Shown: piece by piece, positions 44,902-55,596 of the stretch | Numbering within the stretch: the first letter of the stretch is position 1 | Layout of the letters: every line of letters starts with the position of its first letter | Assembly: GCA_025769875.1 (NCBI GenBank) | Contig: JAGFNK010000121.1 | Coordinates: 1-64,000, forward strand | Length of the DNA stretch: 64,000 nucleotides | Reading direction: 5' to 3' | Source of the DNA: Russula earlei | Taxonomy: Eukaryota; Basidiomycota; Agaricomycetes; Russulales; Russulaceae | Made by a program: the position numbers and the translations under genes | The notes under the pieces: generated by a model | The model's input: the letters and a program-made list of their open reading frames with translations, nothing else | Told to the model about the DNA's origin: nothing | The model's database searches: none

Positions 44902-45172
44902 TGTTAAATAAGCAACCTATTAGCACCCTTATGTCCACAGGACTCAAAGGGAACTGCAGAGGAGCAATTGAGACTGGTATTGTTATGAGGAGTCAAACTA
45001 CTACACACCTGCAGAGGAGCAATTGAGACTAAGGTATACTACTGCTCCTCTGCCTGTAATATCGACCTGACTAAGCCATAAATCAACCCAAATAATGGAA
45101 CTACTATCTGGAGCATTGTGCTGACACCCCAGAGTGATATCTACAGTGCATCAGTAATAAATCACAATGGCA
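44902..45172 (-). mobile_element. CoG copia 3' LTR
   Basis: 271 bp; on the minus strand it starts TGCCATTG after a polypurine tract (catgggggag, 45173-45182) and ends TTTAACA. Two copies of 'ctgcagaggagcaattgagact' lie inside (about 44955 and 45010). It landed in the GyF LTR. The other LTR is not present. Confidence 0.75.
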
Positions 45173-45203
45173 CTCCCCCATGTCAGTACAAGGCTCTGGT
45201 CAC

Positions 45204-45627
45204 TCAGCCATATGATAATCCAAGCATCCCAATGCACTTAAGTACCTTTATCTGATTCAAGGCCTTGGTGAGAATGTCTGCAGCCATATCCTGTGTTGTC
45301 CATCCTGAGCAGTGATGGTCCAGAGATCTTGTATCCAAGCTCCCCCATAAAGTGGTGCAACCAGAGGATCTCCTTTCCAGCTTCAACAGCTGAAATGTGT
45401 TCTGCCTCAGTGGTGGACAATGCAACTAGGGACTGCAGCTTTGAGCTCCAGAAGACTGCTCCAGTGCCAATCTTGACTACATAGCCTCCAGTGGACTTCC
45501 CGTTGTCAGGATTGCCTCCATGATCTGAATCTGAGTATGTGTTGAAGTGTTCTGGTGAATCAGAGGGCTTGTAAACAAGTTTGAGATCAATGGTGCCCTT
45601 CAAATAGTGAAGCACATGCTTTGCAGC
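45204..45627 (-). pseudogene. CoG copia RNase H
   Basis: MLHYLKGTIDLKLVYKPSDS, YSDSDHGGNPDNGKSTGGYV, LVALSTTEAEHISAVEAGKE, then an internal deletion near 45300 joining MDN directly to TQDMAADILTKALNQ, then a stop. All are copia RNase H blocks. The 5' part is cut off near 45627 by the hAT-like sequence. Confidence 0.85.
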
Positions 45628-46150
45628 TAGTGATGTGCAAGGCTTGGCTCCAAGCTGTCAAGCCCAGGCTACCAAGCCCTAGAAGCCCAAGCTGAGCTGG
45701 GCCTTACAACCAGCTTTAGAGGGCCCTCAAGCCACAGCTTTATAGTGTTAACATGACACGACATGTTGACCTTAGTCATGTGCTCAAATTTTAATTCTGA
45801 GTTCTGCATTTTTTTTTCCCCATCCATCCATGAACTTGTGCCACTTTTCTGCCACAAAAATACTGCCCAAACACAAGAATCATACTATTCCCACTGTCAC
45901 TGAGGATGTCAACAAATACTGCTTCATCACTGCCTCACCCAAAACAGTTACTGACAGCATCAAGAAAGCTTCTTGATGCCTCCAATTCGGCGGCACCCAC
46001 ACTCTCTGCCCATAAACACACTATTGAAGTGAAGCAAGCCAGTGACAAAGCTGCTAAACAACACCAAGCATCCTTGTCTGTGGCATCAGACCTGCCAATT
46101 CCAACATCAACTCCTTCATCACCACCTGTCACAGATGCTCAAGAGATCTC
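45628..46150 (+). mobile_element. hAT-like element, 5' fragment
   Basis: Starts tagtgatgtgcaaggctt, resembling hAT termini (CAGNGNTGTGCA), followed by a stretch with 'aagccca'-type direct and inverted motifs. An open frame from 45906 (Ser/Thr/Ala-rich) stops at the junction with MFS exon sequence at 46151. No transposase core is visible. Classification rests mainly on the terminus. Confidence 0.45.
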
Positions 46151-46568
46151 TTCCCCATCAACAGCATCCATGTGCAACATGCGGGGACGAATCTTGTACT
46201 GTGGGCCCTAGTGCTCATTCAGTTAGTAAGTACAGTTAGTGTCGACATGGCGTACGGTACGTGGCGTCCCGGTCTCTTGTGTTCCTTAATTTCACCTCAT
46301 CACGCTAGGCTGTATTTTCATTTATATCTCATCTGCAGCTCCAAGAGGTATGATCGGGACAACCAATGGCCTCGCCCAGACCGTCGCGTCCGTGCAGCGC
46401 GCTATCGGCCCCGCGATCGTGGCATCGCTTTTCTCGTTATCGTTGGAGAACAACATCATGGGCGGCTACGGCGTATTTTACGGACTGACGTTGTGCACTT
46501 TTGGGGTGGTCTTTCTTGCTTCGCGTCTCCCACCCGATAGATGGCGACCCGAAAGGATGTGGTTTTAG
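46151..46568 (+). pseudogene. MFS transporter, 5'-truncated paralogue
   Basis: Two exons, 46151 to about 46258 and about 46313-46568, matching the last two exons of the intact gene at 48021-49779: FPINSIHVQ and LVLIQLVSTVSVDMAYG, an intron at the same place, then FIYISSAAPRGMIGTTNGLA, LENNIMGGYGVFYGLTL and RLPPDRW. It begins mid-exon at the transposon junction, so promoter and the first ~10 transmembrane segments are gone. The remaining frame is intact, which suggests recent loss. Confidence 0.85.
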
Positions 46569-48020
46569 TTCGTTCGACATCAGTATGGTGGAGCTCATCT
46601 GCCACGCTCTTTGTTCTTCCAGCACGATGAATGTGGAATCTAATGTGCCAAAGGAGTCTTATTTTCGTGGAGGGTTTAACAGCACTTGAGAAAGAAAGGT
46701 CCCATTTGGACAGGCGAACGTGTGAGACACGCGAGTGAGTCCGCGAGATAGATCGATAAGAGGGGCCAAGAAGAGAGAAAGAGGGAGAGGGAGAAGACTT
46801 CGGGAGAAGGGCGGAAAGGAAGTTTTTCGCGCGATTGGCTTCGGCGAGAGATGCGCGTTCTGCTTTTGGAAGAGCGAAGGATCTCGGTTATCCGCGCCAC
46901 GTGTGCTGTATGCTCTGAACGGGCATATACGGATGTCATGTGATGGTGTCCATGTGGATATATCGGTAGTGGACGAGGGGAGAACAAGAGCATGAAAGGT
47001 GCATGAAAGGGTTGGAAGGGGAGGGCACGGTTTTCGAGGGGTGATCTACGGCCGAGACCTATTTATGGACAATGGGGACAGCGGCGGCACGAGGCGCGCA
47101 GAAGCCATAGGTCAGTGCGCAGTTCCCCAAACGAAGAAGGGGGCCACATGGAAAACGCGACGCAGGGTGCGGTGTGCTGTCGAGGATCTCATCAGTCAGC
47201 GTCGGTGTCCACCGACGAGGCAGTGCGTGATTCCGCGATAAGCGGCGACACCCACCTTGCAATAGCGTATGGACACGTGTATAAAGCGGCCAGAAGGATG
47301 GAGGAAGGATCGCGAACACGAGTGGCGTTTGTACAAGGATATCTAAAAGTGCCACCCATCACAAAGTGAATGCGTGAATGACCGAAAGCAAAGAGGTAGG
47401 CATCATTAAGTTCTTGTACTATCACGATTGTAAGTCGTCAGAAGAAGTGGTGAAGAGAAATGAGTTTGGGCAGTGATCATCTTTTTTTTGGCTGTAATAA
47501 GTGCGCGGACCCGGTGACACGGGCGGTGATCATCCGATATAGTGGCGGTCCCGGCGCCGGCCCGGATTTAAACCCCGACAATGTCGTTCAGGCCAGGCAC
47601 GAAAGCAGCATTGATATTTCTTTTCCGCTTGTCAGTCAGAGCAGATCAGAGAAACCCGTTGAGGACCACGTCACTGCAGGAAAGGGTCAGACGCAAATGC
47701 GGCTCAATCATTGCAGCCCATGGTGTCGACGGGCGTAGGGGGACGAATGGGCGAGGGGTCTGCCGTCCCACCTGGTTCTGCCCTTCCCCTTTGCAACCCA
47801 AATCCCAAATCCTGCTCCAGTCTTCTCTATTGAGCCGCAAGCCTGGGACTTCGCTTACCGTGAGGCCTGGAGTACAACGCGTATCGTGCCCTCCGTATTA
47901 TGTACAACACAATCGATGGAACCGGTTCGCGGTCACCAGTTCGATATCCCCCTCATATCATATCCGAGTCCAACTTTCCTTCATAAGGCCTGTGTTTGAC
48001 ACTTGTGTCTCGCTACCACT
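46569..48020. other. Gene-free stretch upstream of MFS gene
   Basis: No conserved protein motif on either strand. Short overlapping frames only. The 3' part should hold the promoter of the MFS gene; no clear TATA was picked out. Confidence 0.4.
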
Positions 48021-49779
48021 ATGCCCGCACACGAACACACTAAGCCCAATGATGAGCGTGCCCCTCTTCTCCGGGAGCGCGTCCACCCTACCCCGCTTCC
48101 CAAAAGCCAGATAATTCCCTTGTTACTGCTCATGATCACAGAGCCCGTCATGTCATTGTCCATTATGCCCTACATTAACGAGGTGTGCTCTGCTCTCCCC
48201 CTGCGTTCGCTCCGTCACATAATGATGACTCTATGAACCCCAGCTTGTCAGCCAACTCCCAACTACTGGTGGCGATGATAGGAAAGCCGGTTACTATGCT
48301 GGTATCATAGTACGTTACGTGATTCTTACGTGGTAATATCTCTGAGCAAATCCATCGACTTTTAGCTGTCGCTCTATTACGTTGGCATGTCCACCACCGT
48401 GATGCAATGGAGTCGTCTTTCAGATGTCATCGGACGCAAACCTGTTCTTATTAGCGGTACCCTTGGTCTAGTGGCAACCATTTCGTTGTTTGGCCTGTCG
48501 AGAACATTCTGGGGATTAGCGGCAAGGTAATGTACCTTAATGGGTCGTGATAGAAACATGTTCACTTCATGGTGATGTTGCGAAAAGCCGGTTCCTAGCA
48601 GGTGCCCTGAATGGCAACAGTGGTGTAATGAAGAGCATGCTGGCAGAGATGAGTGATGAGACGAATATGGCTCGAGCTTTTGCGACTATACCCTTGTCTT
48701 GGGCCATAGGTGCCGCAGCAGGGTAAGTGAGTTCATTGAACGGGTGACCGAATCGCTGGCAGTAACATGTACGTAGCCCATACGTCGGCGGGTTACTTTC
48801 ACGTCCACACGACAGCTGGCCAGAACTTTTCAGCAGCCCGTTCTGGGTACGGTATCCCTATTTTCTTCCATGTGCAGTTGCCAGCGCGTATGCAATGGCC
48901 TCGGTTATCCTCGCATGCGTATTCTTGAAAGAGGTGAGGACCTAAGGTGCCTAGTACGATTGTCCTACTCACGCTATAGCCAGACACTACCAACGAACCC
49001 AGAAAATGCGAAAGCCCGAAAAAATAAACTGAACGCCTCGGATGTAGAGAACAATTCTGAACAAGAAGATCACCTAGGGCCTTCATCACGCACTCTTCTC
49101 ACCAGACCGGTGCTCCTCACCGTTTCTACCTATGGTTCCTTTGTTTTCCTCGAAATCGCTGGTTGGGTTTTACTGCCGTTGGTGTACACGACCCCTGTCC
49201 AATTCGGCGGACTGGGATTAGACCCGGCACGCATGGGGGCCTGCATGGCTGTGTACGGGATACTGAAAGGCATCCTCCAGCTTGTCGTTTTCCACCGCAT
49301 CCTCGATTTCCTGGGGCTTCGTGGCGCACTCATAGCGTTCTTATCTGGTCTTCTCCCGTTGTTCCTGCTCTTCCCCATCAACAGCATCCGTGTGCAATTT
49401 GCCGGAACGGACACTGTGCTTTGGATTCTTGTGCTCGTCCAGTTGATATCTACCATCGGTGTCAACATGGCATATGGTAGGCAACGGCCTCTTTCTCCAC
49501 ACATCTCGTGTTCTCGCTGATTTTTCCTCGGCCATTTCAGGCTGTACCTTCATATATATCACATCTGCAGCCCCAAGTGGCATGCTTGGCGCGACGTTTG
49601 GCCTCACCCAGACCATCGCGAGTGTGCTGCGTGCCATAGGCCCTGCGATTGCTGCGTCGCTTTACTCGTTTTCATTGGAGAATGATATCATGGGCGGCTA
49701 CGCCGTATTCTATGCACTGAGCCTATGCACCTTCGCGTCCCTCTGGCTCGCGACGCGGCTCCCTCCAGATAGATGGTAA
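48021..49779 (+). CDS. Major facilitator superfamily transporter (TetA/ZIF-like drug:H+ antiporter type)
   Basis: Exons 48021-48182, 48244-48309, 48366-48526, 48588-48722, 48777-48933, 48984-49476, 49541-49779; 470 aa. A hydrophilic N-terminus with a dileucine-like ERAPLLRE is followed by about 12 hydrophobic segments. Loop 2-3 carries the MFS signature as WSRLSDVIGRKPVLISG. A large central loop with Asp/Asn/Lys lies around NASDVENNSEQEDH. The FGLTQTIAS and GPAIAASLYS segments are typical of this subfamily. The acceptor at 48983 is preferred over 48979 because it keeps frame (FLKETLP). The substrate cannot be read from the sequence. Plasma or vacuolar membrane location is inference. The truncated paralogue 1.5 kb upstream shows a former tandem pair. 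Confidence 0.9.
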
Positions 49780-50337
49780 CCGCAGAAAGGGTTGGAATCG
49801 CGCCGCGCACGTAATGCGTGTGCTCATCCTGTTCGACAGCGCGGGATCGCTGCAACGAGATCGCGATAACGTTCATCGTGGTTACGGCGCTGGGCCGCAC
49901 GGATTTGATTATATTGTTGTAATCGGTGGCGGCCATCTGGGACGACGCTTACAGTATTTGTATGCAGAATGTATCAAATAAAAGTATGATATATCTTCAT
50001 TGTGGCTTTAGGACAGGTATAAGGCGATGTGGGTGCAGGTGGATCGGACAACGATACCCCGCAAATGAATGATAGGTGCCTTGCGCCCCACATTGCGTTC
50101 CTATTTAATCTATTAAGGCCGGTCACTTGATCATGACCTGGACCTCGAGGGGACACGGGCCCGGATTATGTACAGTAAGGTACTTAAAATTCGTTCATTT
50201 ATCTATCAATCCATCGCATTAATCCGTGTGCTGCTCCCAAATTCCCTCCCATCCCGGCGACCGCGTTCCCCCCACCTCATCCGTCCCCATCTCTTAGCCC
50301 GAGTCCCGCCGCAAGCGACCATACCAGCGACCCACCC
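49780..50337. other. Intergenic
   Basis: No gene seen. Pyrimidine-rich sequence at 50225-50335 immediately precedes the next start codon, usual for fungal promoters. Confidence 0.4.
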
Positions 50338-51008
50338 ATGGCCGACGTAGTAGCCCCGAGCAAAACGGTCGAGATCAACGAGGCGGTCTTCTGCCTGGCC
50401 CATCTCAAGGAGGTGGTACGTCGCCCCCCTTCCTTCAAGTTCCTCGCAGGCTCGCGGCCACTACCGTGACGCCGCCGGCTCTCTGACACCCTCCCTTCCT
50501 TCCCCTGCTCTGCTCCGCACTAAAACCTCCCGATCCCTACCGTGCCCCTCTCCGCGCGTCCCCGTGCGCTAGTGCGCCGATTGCGAGGTCGACCTGCGGG
50601 AGGAGAACGACGGATACTTCGGGGTGCGTATCGCAGCGGCGGACGCACCACCCACCGCAGCGTGCCACCCATACGTCGCGATGCGACTGGTTCTGCAGCA
50701 ATGGCAGGCGCTCACCCGACTTTTTCTCTCCATCCTCTCCAGTTCGACTCCGTAGACCGCGAGGGCCTCGAGGCGCCCCCGACGGGCCAGAACAAGGACA
50801 ACGTGTATCAGTGCAAGAAGCACGGCTCGGCCAGTACGTCCTTTCTCGCGGCCTCGCGAGCGCGCGCGCTCCCTATCTCGCTCTCTTCTTGGACAAAGGC
50901 CGTGAAAACGGACGCTCATAGGCCGTTTCAGAATGCAGCCAATGTTACGGCTGGAAGAAACAGATCACGCGCGCGAGAGCCGCGGCCAAGAAATCTGGCA
51001 GAAAGTAG
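50338..51008 (+). CDS. Small Cys/His-rich conserved fungal protein (98 aa)
   Basis: Exons 50338-50415, 50573-50623, 50743-50833, 50932-51008. The protein starts MADVVAPSKTVEINEAVFCL and carries Cys/His pairs: CLAH, CADC, a conserved-looking block EENDGYFGFDSVDREG, CKKH and CSQC, then a basic tail (WKKQITRARAAAKKSGRK). The spacing suggests one or two bound zinc ions (treble-clef or MYND-like), but it matches no family I can name with confidence. The basic tail suggests nucleic-acid or ribosome contact, as inference only. Small introns (98-157 nt) fill much of the gene. Confidence 0.8.
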
Positions 51009-54000
51009 TAGACCTCGTCGTTCGTTTGCGCGACGGAGTCGGATTTCGCGATGTATGTATCACGACGAGAGGAGATTTTATGATTGCTGCTCCCTTTGGA
51101 CTGGAGAGCCCCAAGCGTCTTGTTGCTTAGCGTGAGACAGGACGACCAACTAAACGGGACTGAGCACGAGGTAGATCAGGGCCCCACTAAAGTCTTGAGT
51201 AGCATGAGACAACCGCTACACGACGTCGTGCCGGGGGTGAACGACCGGTGACCGGTGACCCCAAGAAGAGTAATCAGAAGCCCACAGGAGCTCGAATAGC
51301 CTCAGTCTAACAGATACCATAATCAGCTCGCCGACAACGTCACTTCGACCATGCGCCAGCACATTTTCTTCGGAACAGCGTTCGAAAAAACTGAGTGAAT
51401 TCGCTTCACAGGGCTAGCCACGAGGGCCTAAAAGCGGGACGACACGGAACGCGCGTGGAGTCATGATGAGATGTACACAACGCAGGGGAGAATTGGCGAT
51501 CTCACGACTCGAACTCAAAAACGATCCATGATCAAGCCGTCGTCCGCCAACGTGCCTCGAGCTGCGACATGATCAACAGTCGGATGACGACGTCTTCCGC
51601 AAACACGGTCCGTCCCTTCGGCCCATGTGCGGGAGGGTGAGGCGGCGATGGCGATGGCGATGGCGATGGCCGCGCTCGGAGTTGTGAACGGTGGCGGGGA
51701 TGACGGCGCCCGCTGACCCTACCCCTGCGTTAACTTTTAGAGATGGAGCGTGTCATCACCGAGACGTACCAGGGACGACGATCGCCGGGGAGGGCGGGCG
51801 AGCCTGGCTCTTCTTTCTCGGGCCGCTTGCGCTTTTTTGACCCGCGCCCGCGCCCTCGCCCTTCTCGCGCAGCTGGAGAAGCGTGGCCCACCACATCGCC
51901 ACGGCCTGGGAACGTCCCGTTCGCGCCGGGGCCGGAATCCACCGTTCGGGGGTCGGAGCATTCGGGGCGACGGAACGTCACGAACACAAAGGCCGGCTGC
52001 ACGGAGGACGGCGAGGGAGCGTCGGGGATCGACGGATTGCAGCCACTCATGACGATGCGAGTGCGACGAGGAAAGTGGACGAAGAAAGACGTTGTGAAAG
52101 GGCCGATCGTTGGCGGAACGCATTTTAAGCTGCAGGCAGTCGGTCAAATGGCTCGTGCGTGGTTGGGGGACCAGCTTTGTGTTCGGAGCTTGTGGATCCG
52201 GCCTCGCGAAATGCCGGCTACGGCGATGGTACACGCCCGAGCGGATCTCAGCTTGCTTGAGAGTACGAGTCGAAGGGAGGGACACATTGGCGTAGGGCTC
52301 GCCCAAACTGAGATGACCAAAGAAACAGGCTATGAAGTCTGGTGTGTGACCGGAGACACTTTCCTTTTCCTTGTCTTGTCAGAACCCACGCGTCTGTCCG
52401 GTCAGTTGAAGAGACAGCACGTCGGTCGAGGACAAACAATGCAAATCCTTGATTGCAAATTTGAAAGGCGCCATACCAGAGTGCCAGTTGCGCCTCGGCG
52501 CGGGACTCGACATACGAGAGGATGGCAAGTGGCATTTCTTGAAGATCATCTGCGGAGGTTACTTTGTACAGCCTGACTTACTCGATCCCCATTACAGCTA
52601 GGCACTCCGGAGAGCTTCAAGGATATCCCGGGCAAGACAAGAACGAAGCAAGCACGGAGATCCACATGGAGTTTTGAAGGAGATATGAAAGCTGGTGAGG
52701 AGACCCGAGCCCAATTGCGGAACCACGAGGGAGAGAGAGATACTCAAAACTCAAACTCCACTCTTCCACGACGAGGAATAGGGGAACTGCAAACTCTGAA
52801 TGCGCAAATCAGAGTCCCTGGAAGGGATTGATCGGTGCATGAGCCCGTTCCCCCTTCTTATTTCCCCGTCATGCAGCTGGCAGTGTTTTGGCACTCACTG
52901 CCAGATGCCACAGACCGCTTCCGAGTTCCAATTATCCATCTGGTACACCTTAATTTCGGCTTGACCGTTCTGGCCTCCAAGTTCATATTTACGGGATGGA
53001 TGTCAAGATTGGAGTCGGCTCTGAGTCGTTGTCTTGGTGATGTCGAGAGATACGAAATACGTAGGTGACGTATTTCAGATCACTCGAGCTGGACAAACGG
53101 CCCCCTCTGGCATTGGCCGTGCTCAAAGACAACCCTCTGGTCTACTCACTTTGACGCCTCATGGAGATAAGGGACTTTTTCGGCCACTCACTTGAACATC
53201 GAGAAGCTGCGCGCAAGTCGTTCTCCGAATCATTCCTCCCAAGTCTATTAACCAATCAACAATGTCCATGTATGCAGTTTGGGTGTTGTGCGGACTCGGA
53301 ACGTATCATTCTCCGCTCTTCAATCACCACTATCGTTCTTGTGGAGCCTCCTTCCAGTCAAGTGCGCCTTGGACGCCTTTGATGAAAAAGAAGGCAAAGG
53401 GAAAAATGGGTTGCCACGGGGTGGGGGTTTAAGGACAAGGAGGTGAGGCAGGGTTCTTCAGGCGGAAAGTAGCTCCACCGACCGGAGATAGGTGGGTGAG
53501 TCATGCATGACCTGACCAGAAAGATAGAGATTCGCCGTAAGGTTTAGCATGGAAGAGGAGCGATGCGCCCATGACACCGAGGCATCACGAGAGGAGGAAG
53601 TTTGATTTACGAGGCGAAGAACGTTACGCCGCGTTACGCGAGGCCAGCTAAAGCTCCCAAAAAAAATAAAGAATCAACCGAATACCGAAACCAATAATGA
53701 TGGCGAGCCCCGAGTGCTGAGCGCTGAGCGGCGGAGCGCTGGGACCGATCGAGTTATACCCAATGGAAAAAAGAAGAATATCCAATCCAACCGTACAATC
53801 ACCATCACCTTACCTACTCGGGACCAAGGGAGTTAGAGAACGGACCGATCAGACGATTCCACATAGGAGATCCTCTTCACTGAACCCATCGACAGGGCTC
53901 CACATGCGCATGCAAGAGGGGGGTTGTAAATGCAAACGTATCGAAGATTGCAAACGTGCGATGTGCCCGCGGCCAGAGCGCCTGAGATCGTGTGCTTACG

Positions 54001-54214
54001 CGTAGAAGTGGCGTAATCATCGAGTACAGGCACGCACAGTTTTAGATAATTCAATAAGATCAAATTCTTTGCACACTGATACGCGCGCGTTGATAGAACT
54101 CAGCCACACTGATGCCACCTCGAAACCACGGCTCCAAAATAGAAAGGAAATGATTGTATTCGGAAACAGACAGTGCAGTACAGATCAATGCAGGCAACCC
54201 ACGGCCAAGGCAAC
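51009..54214. other. Long stretch without a supportable gene
   Basis: 3.2 kb. Contains a short (GGCGAT)n tract and GC-rich segments with overlapping open frames on both strands (for example plus 51743-52576 and minus 51737-52306) that lack recognisable domains. No tRNA or transposon ends were noted. Confidence 0.4.
51644..51671 (+). repeat. (GGCGAT)n microsatellite
   Basis: About four and a half copies of ggcgat in non-coding GC-rich DNA. Confidence 0.85.
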
Positions 54215-55152
54215 TTACTTGTGAGACTTGGCAACGTGGACGTAGAATGTCTTGCCCTGGATCTCAGCGATCTGAAGTTCGAGCTCTGACGGCTGGCGTG
54301 AACCATCGGCACCAGCGAAAGTGCCGGCACCCCAAGGGGAGCCTAGTAGCATGGGCTCAGCGACAGCCATGGCATAAATCACAATAGATGCATACCACCG
54401 TGAACCTCAGTGATGTTCGTCAATTGAGCAAAGGCAGTGGCATAGCCAAGTGGGACGTAGGAGATGCCGTGATGAGTGAGGGTCGAGAGGGACGCAATAG
54501 CAGTGGCCTCCTGTCCACCACCAAGACCACCAGTGGAAATAAACACGCCAGCAAACTTGCCGTACAACTTGCCCTGTTGCCAGAGGTGGCCGGTGCTATC
54601 CCAGAAGGCCTACAGAGAGGATGAACACATGAGGTCCACGCCAACGAAGGGGGAGGATAAATGCATACCTTCCATTGAGCTGGGAGATTACCGTAGCGAG
54701 TGGGGATACCCAAAAGGAAAGCATCATAGTTGCCGATATCGGCAGGGGGGAGGACAGGGTAATCAGGCTTTGGCGGCGCATGCATCTTGGTCAAAATTTC
54801 CTGGGGGAGAGTCTCGGCGATCCTGTCAATGAATGAAATCAGAAAAGCGGAATACCAGAGGCGAGAGGCGCTTACTGGAAGATAGTGGCGGTACCGCCAG
54901 CAGCCTCGATACCCCTCTTCTCAGCCTCGGCAACTGGAGAGGACGAGATGATGAGCAATGAGTGAGTGTGATGAGTAGAAAAGACGAACGCTTGGCGATG
55001 TGGCCGTAGAGGGTGTAGATGACGATCGCGACCTTGGGAGCCATGGATGAATCGTTGGGGGATGTGGAAGAAGTTGCGGGAGGAGGAGGGGGGTCTTTTG
55101 TAGGTGATTCGTCCGAGTAGAGTGCCTTTTGGGACTTGGATGGGAAACACAT
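54215..55152 (-). CDS. NAD(P)H:quinone oxidoreductase, WrbA/flavodoxin type (benzoquinone reductase)
   Basis: Exons (minus) 55152-54990, 54933-54876, 54822-54669, 54609-54396, 54342-54215; 238 aa. A Pro/Ser-rich N-terminal extension starting MCFPSKSQ precedes the flavodoxin core: [20 protein letters not shown] (FMN phosphate loop), [63 protein letters not shown] and [20 protein letters not shown]. WrbA-type enzymes are FMN-bound and carry out two-electron reduction of quinones; in wood-decay fungi they act on lignin-derived quinones. The upstream Met is chosen because the extension begins in the way usual for fungal members; an internal Met (MAPKVAIV) is an alternative start. The tail KSHK ends at TAA 54217-54215; a donor-like gtaagt overlaps it, so a further exon cannot be excluded. 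Confidence 0.92.
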
Positions 55153-55596
55153 CCACGAATACCGAGGTGAGACGCTGATTGATGGCGGTACTTGCCTTCT
55201 TTTAAACTAGAAAAACTGATGGAAATATTCAAAAATGGAGATAGAACCCCCGTGCATCTCTGCCAACGACTGAGATTTTTGGGAAAAGCGTTCCCTTCGA
55301 TGAGATCGCCCAATTAGATAATCCTCGCCTCGCCTCATCTTCTCACGTCTCACGTCAAACTGCTCACTATAATTGGCCGCATTACTCAGCGCTTGATGAC
55401 CGACCCTTCCCAACTCGTAAGCAGGTTGAGGTCATCTTTAATACACCGACTCATCACCCCAACCCCTCCCGGGTGAATTTCCCCACAGCTCTTCTTCGAT
55501 ATAAGGCCAATTCGAAGACGAATTTGAATTCGACCCTTCCTCACGGCTTCGCACTGCCTAATATCGAATTCACTCCTTCTGCGCGCGGCCGCGAAT
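55153..55596. other. Intergenic between CSN3 end and quinone reductase start
   Basis: 444 bp, both neighbours on the minus strand. No gene seen; it should contain the reductase promoter and CSN3 terminator. Confidence 0.45.

Noticed and set aside
48934..48979. MFS intron 5 using the AG at 48979
   Set aside because: That acceptor leads to an early stop; the AG at 48983 keeps frame and gives the typical KETLP segment.
51743..52576. 277-codon plus-strand frame (and an overlapping minus-strand frame) in GC-rich DNA
   Set aside because: Both strands are open because of GC bias; no domain, and no splice-supported continuation.
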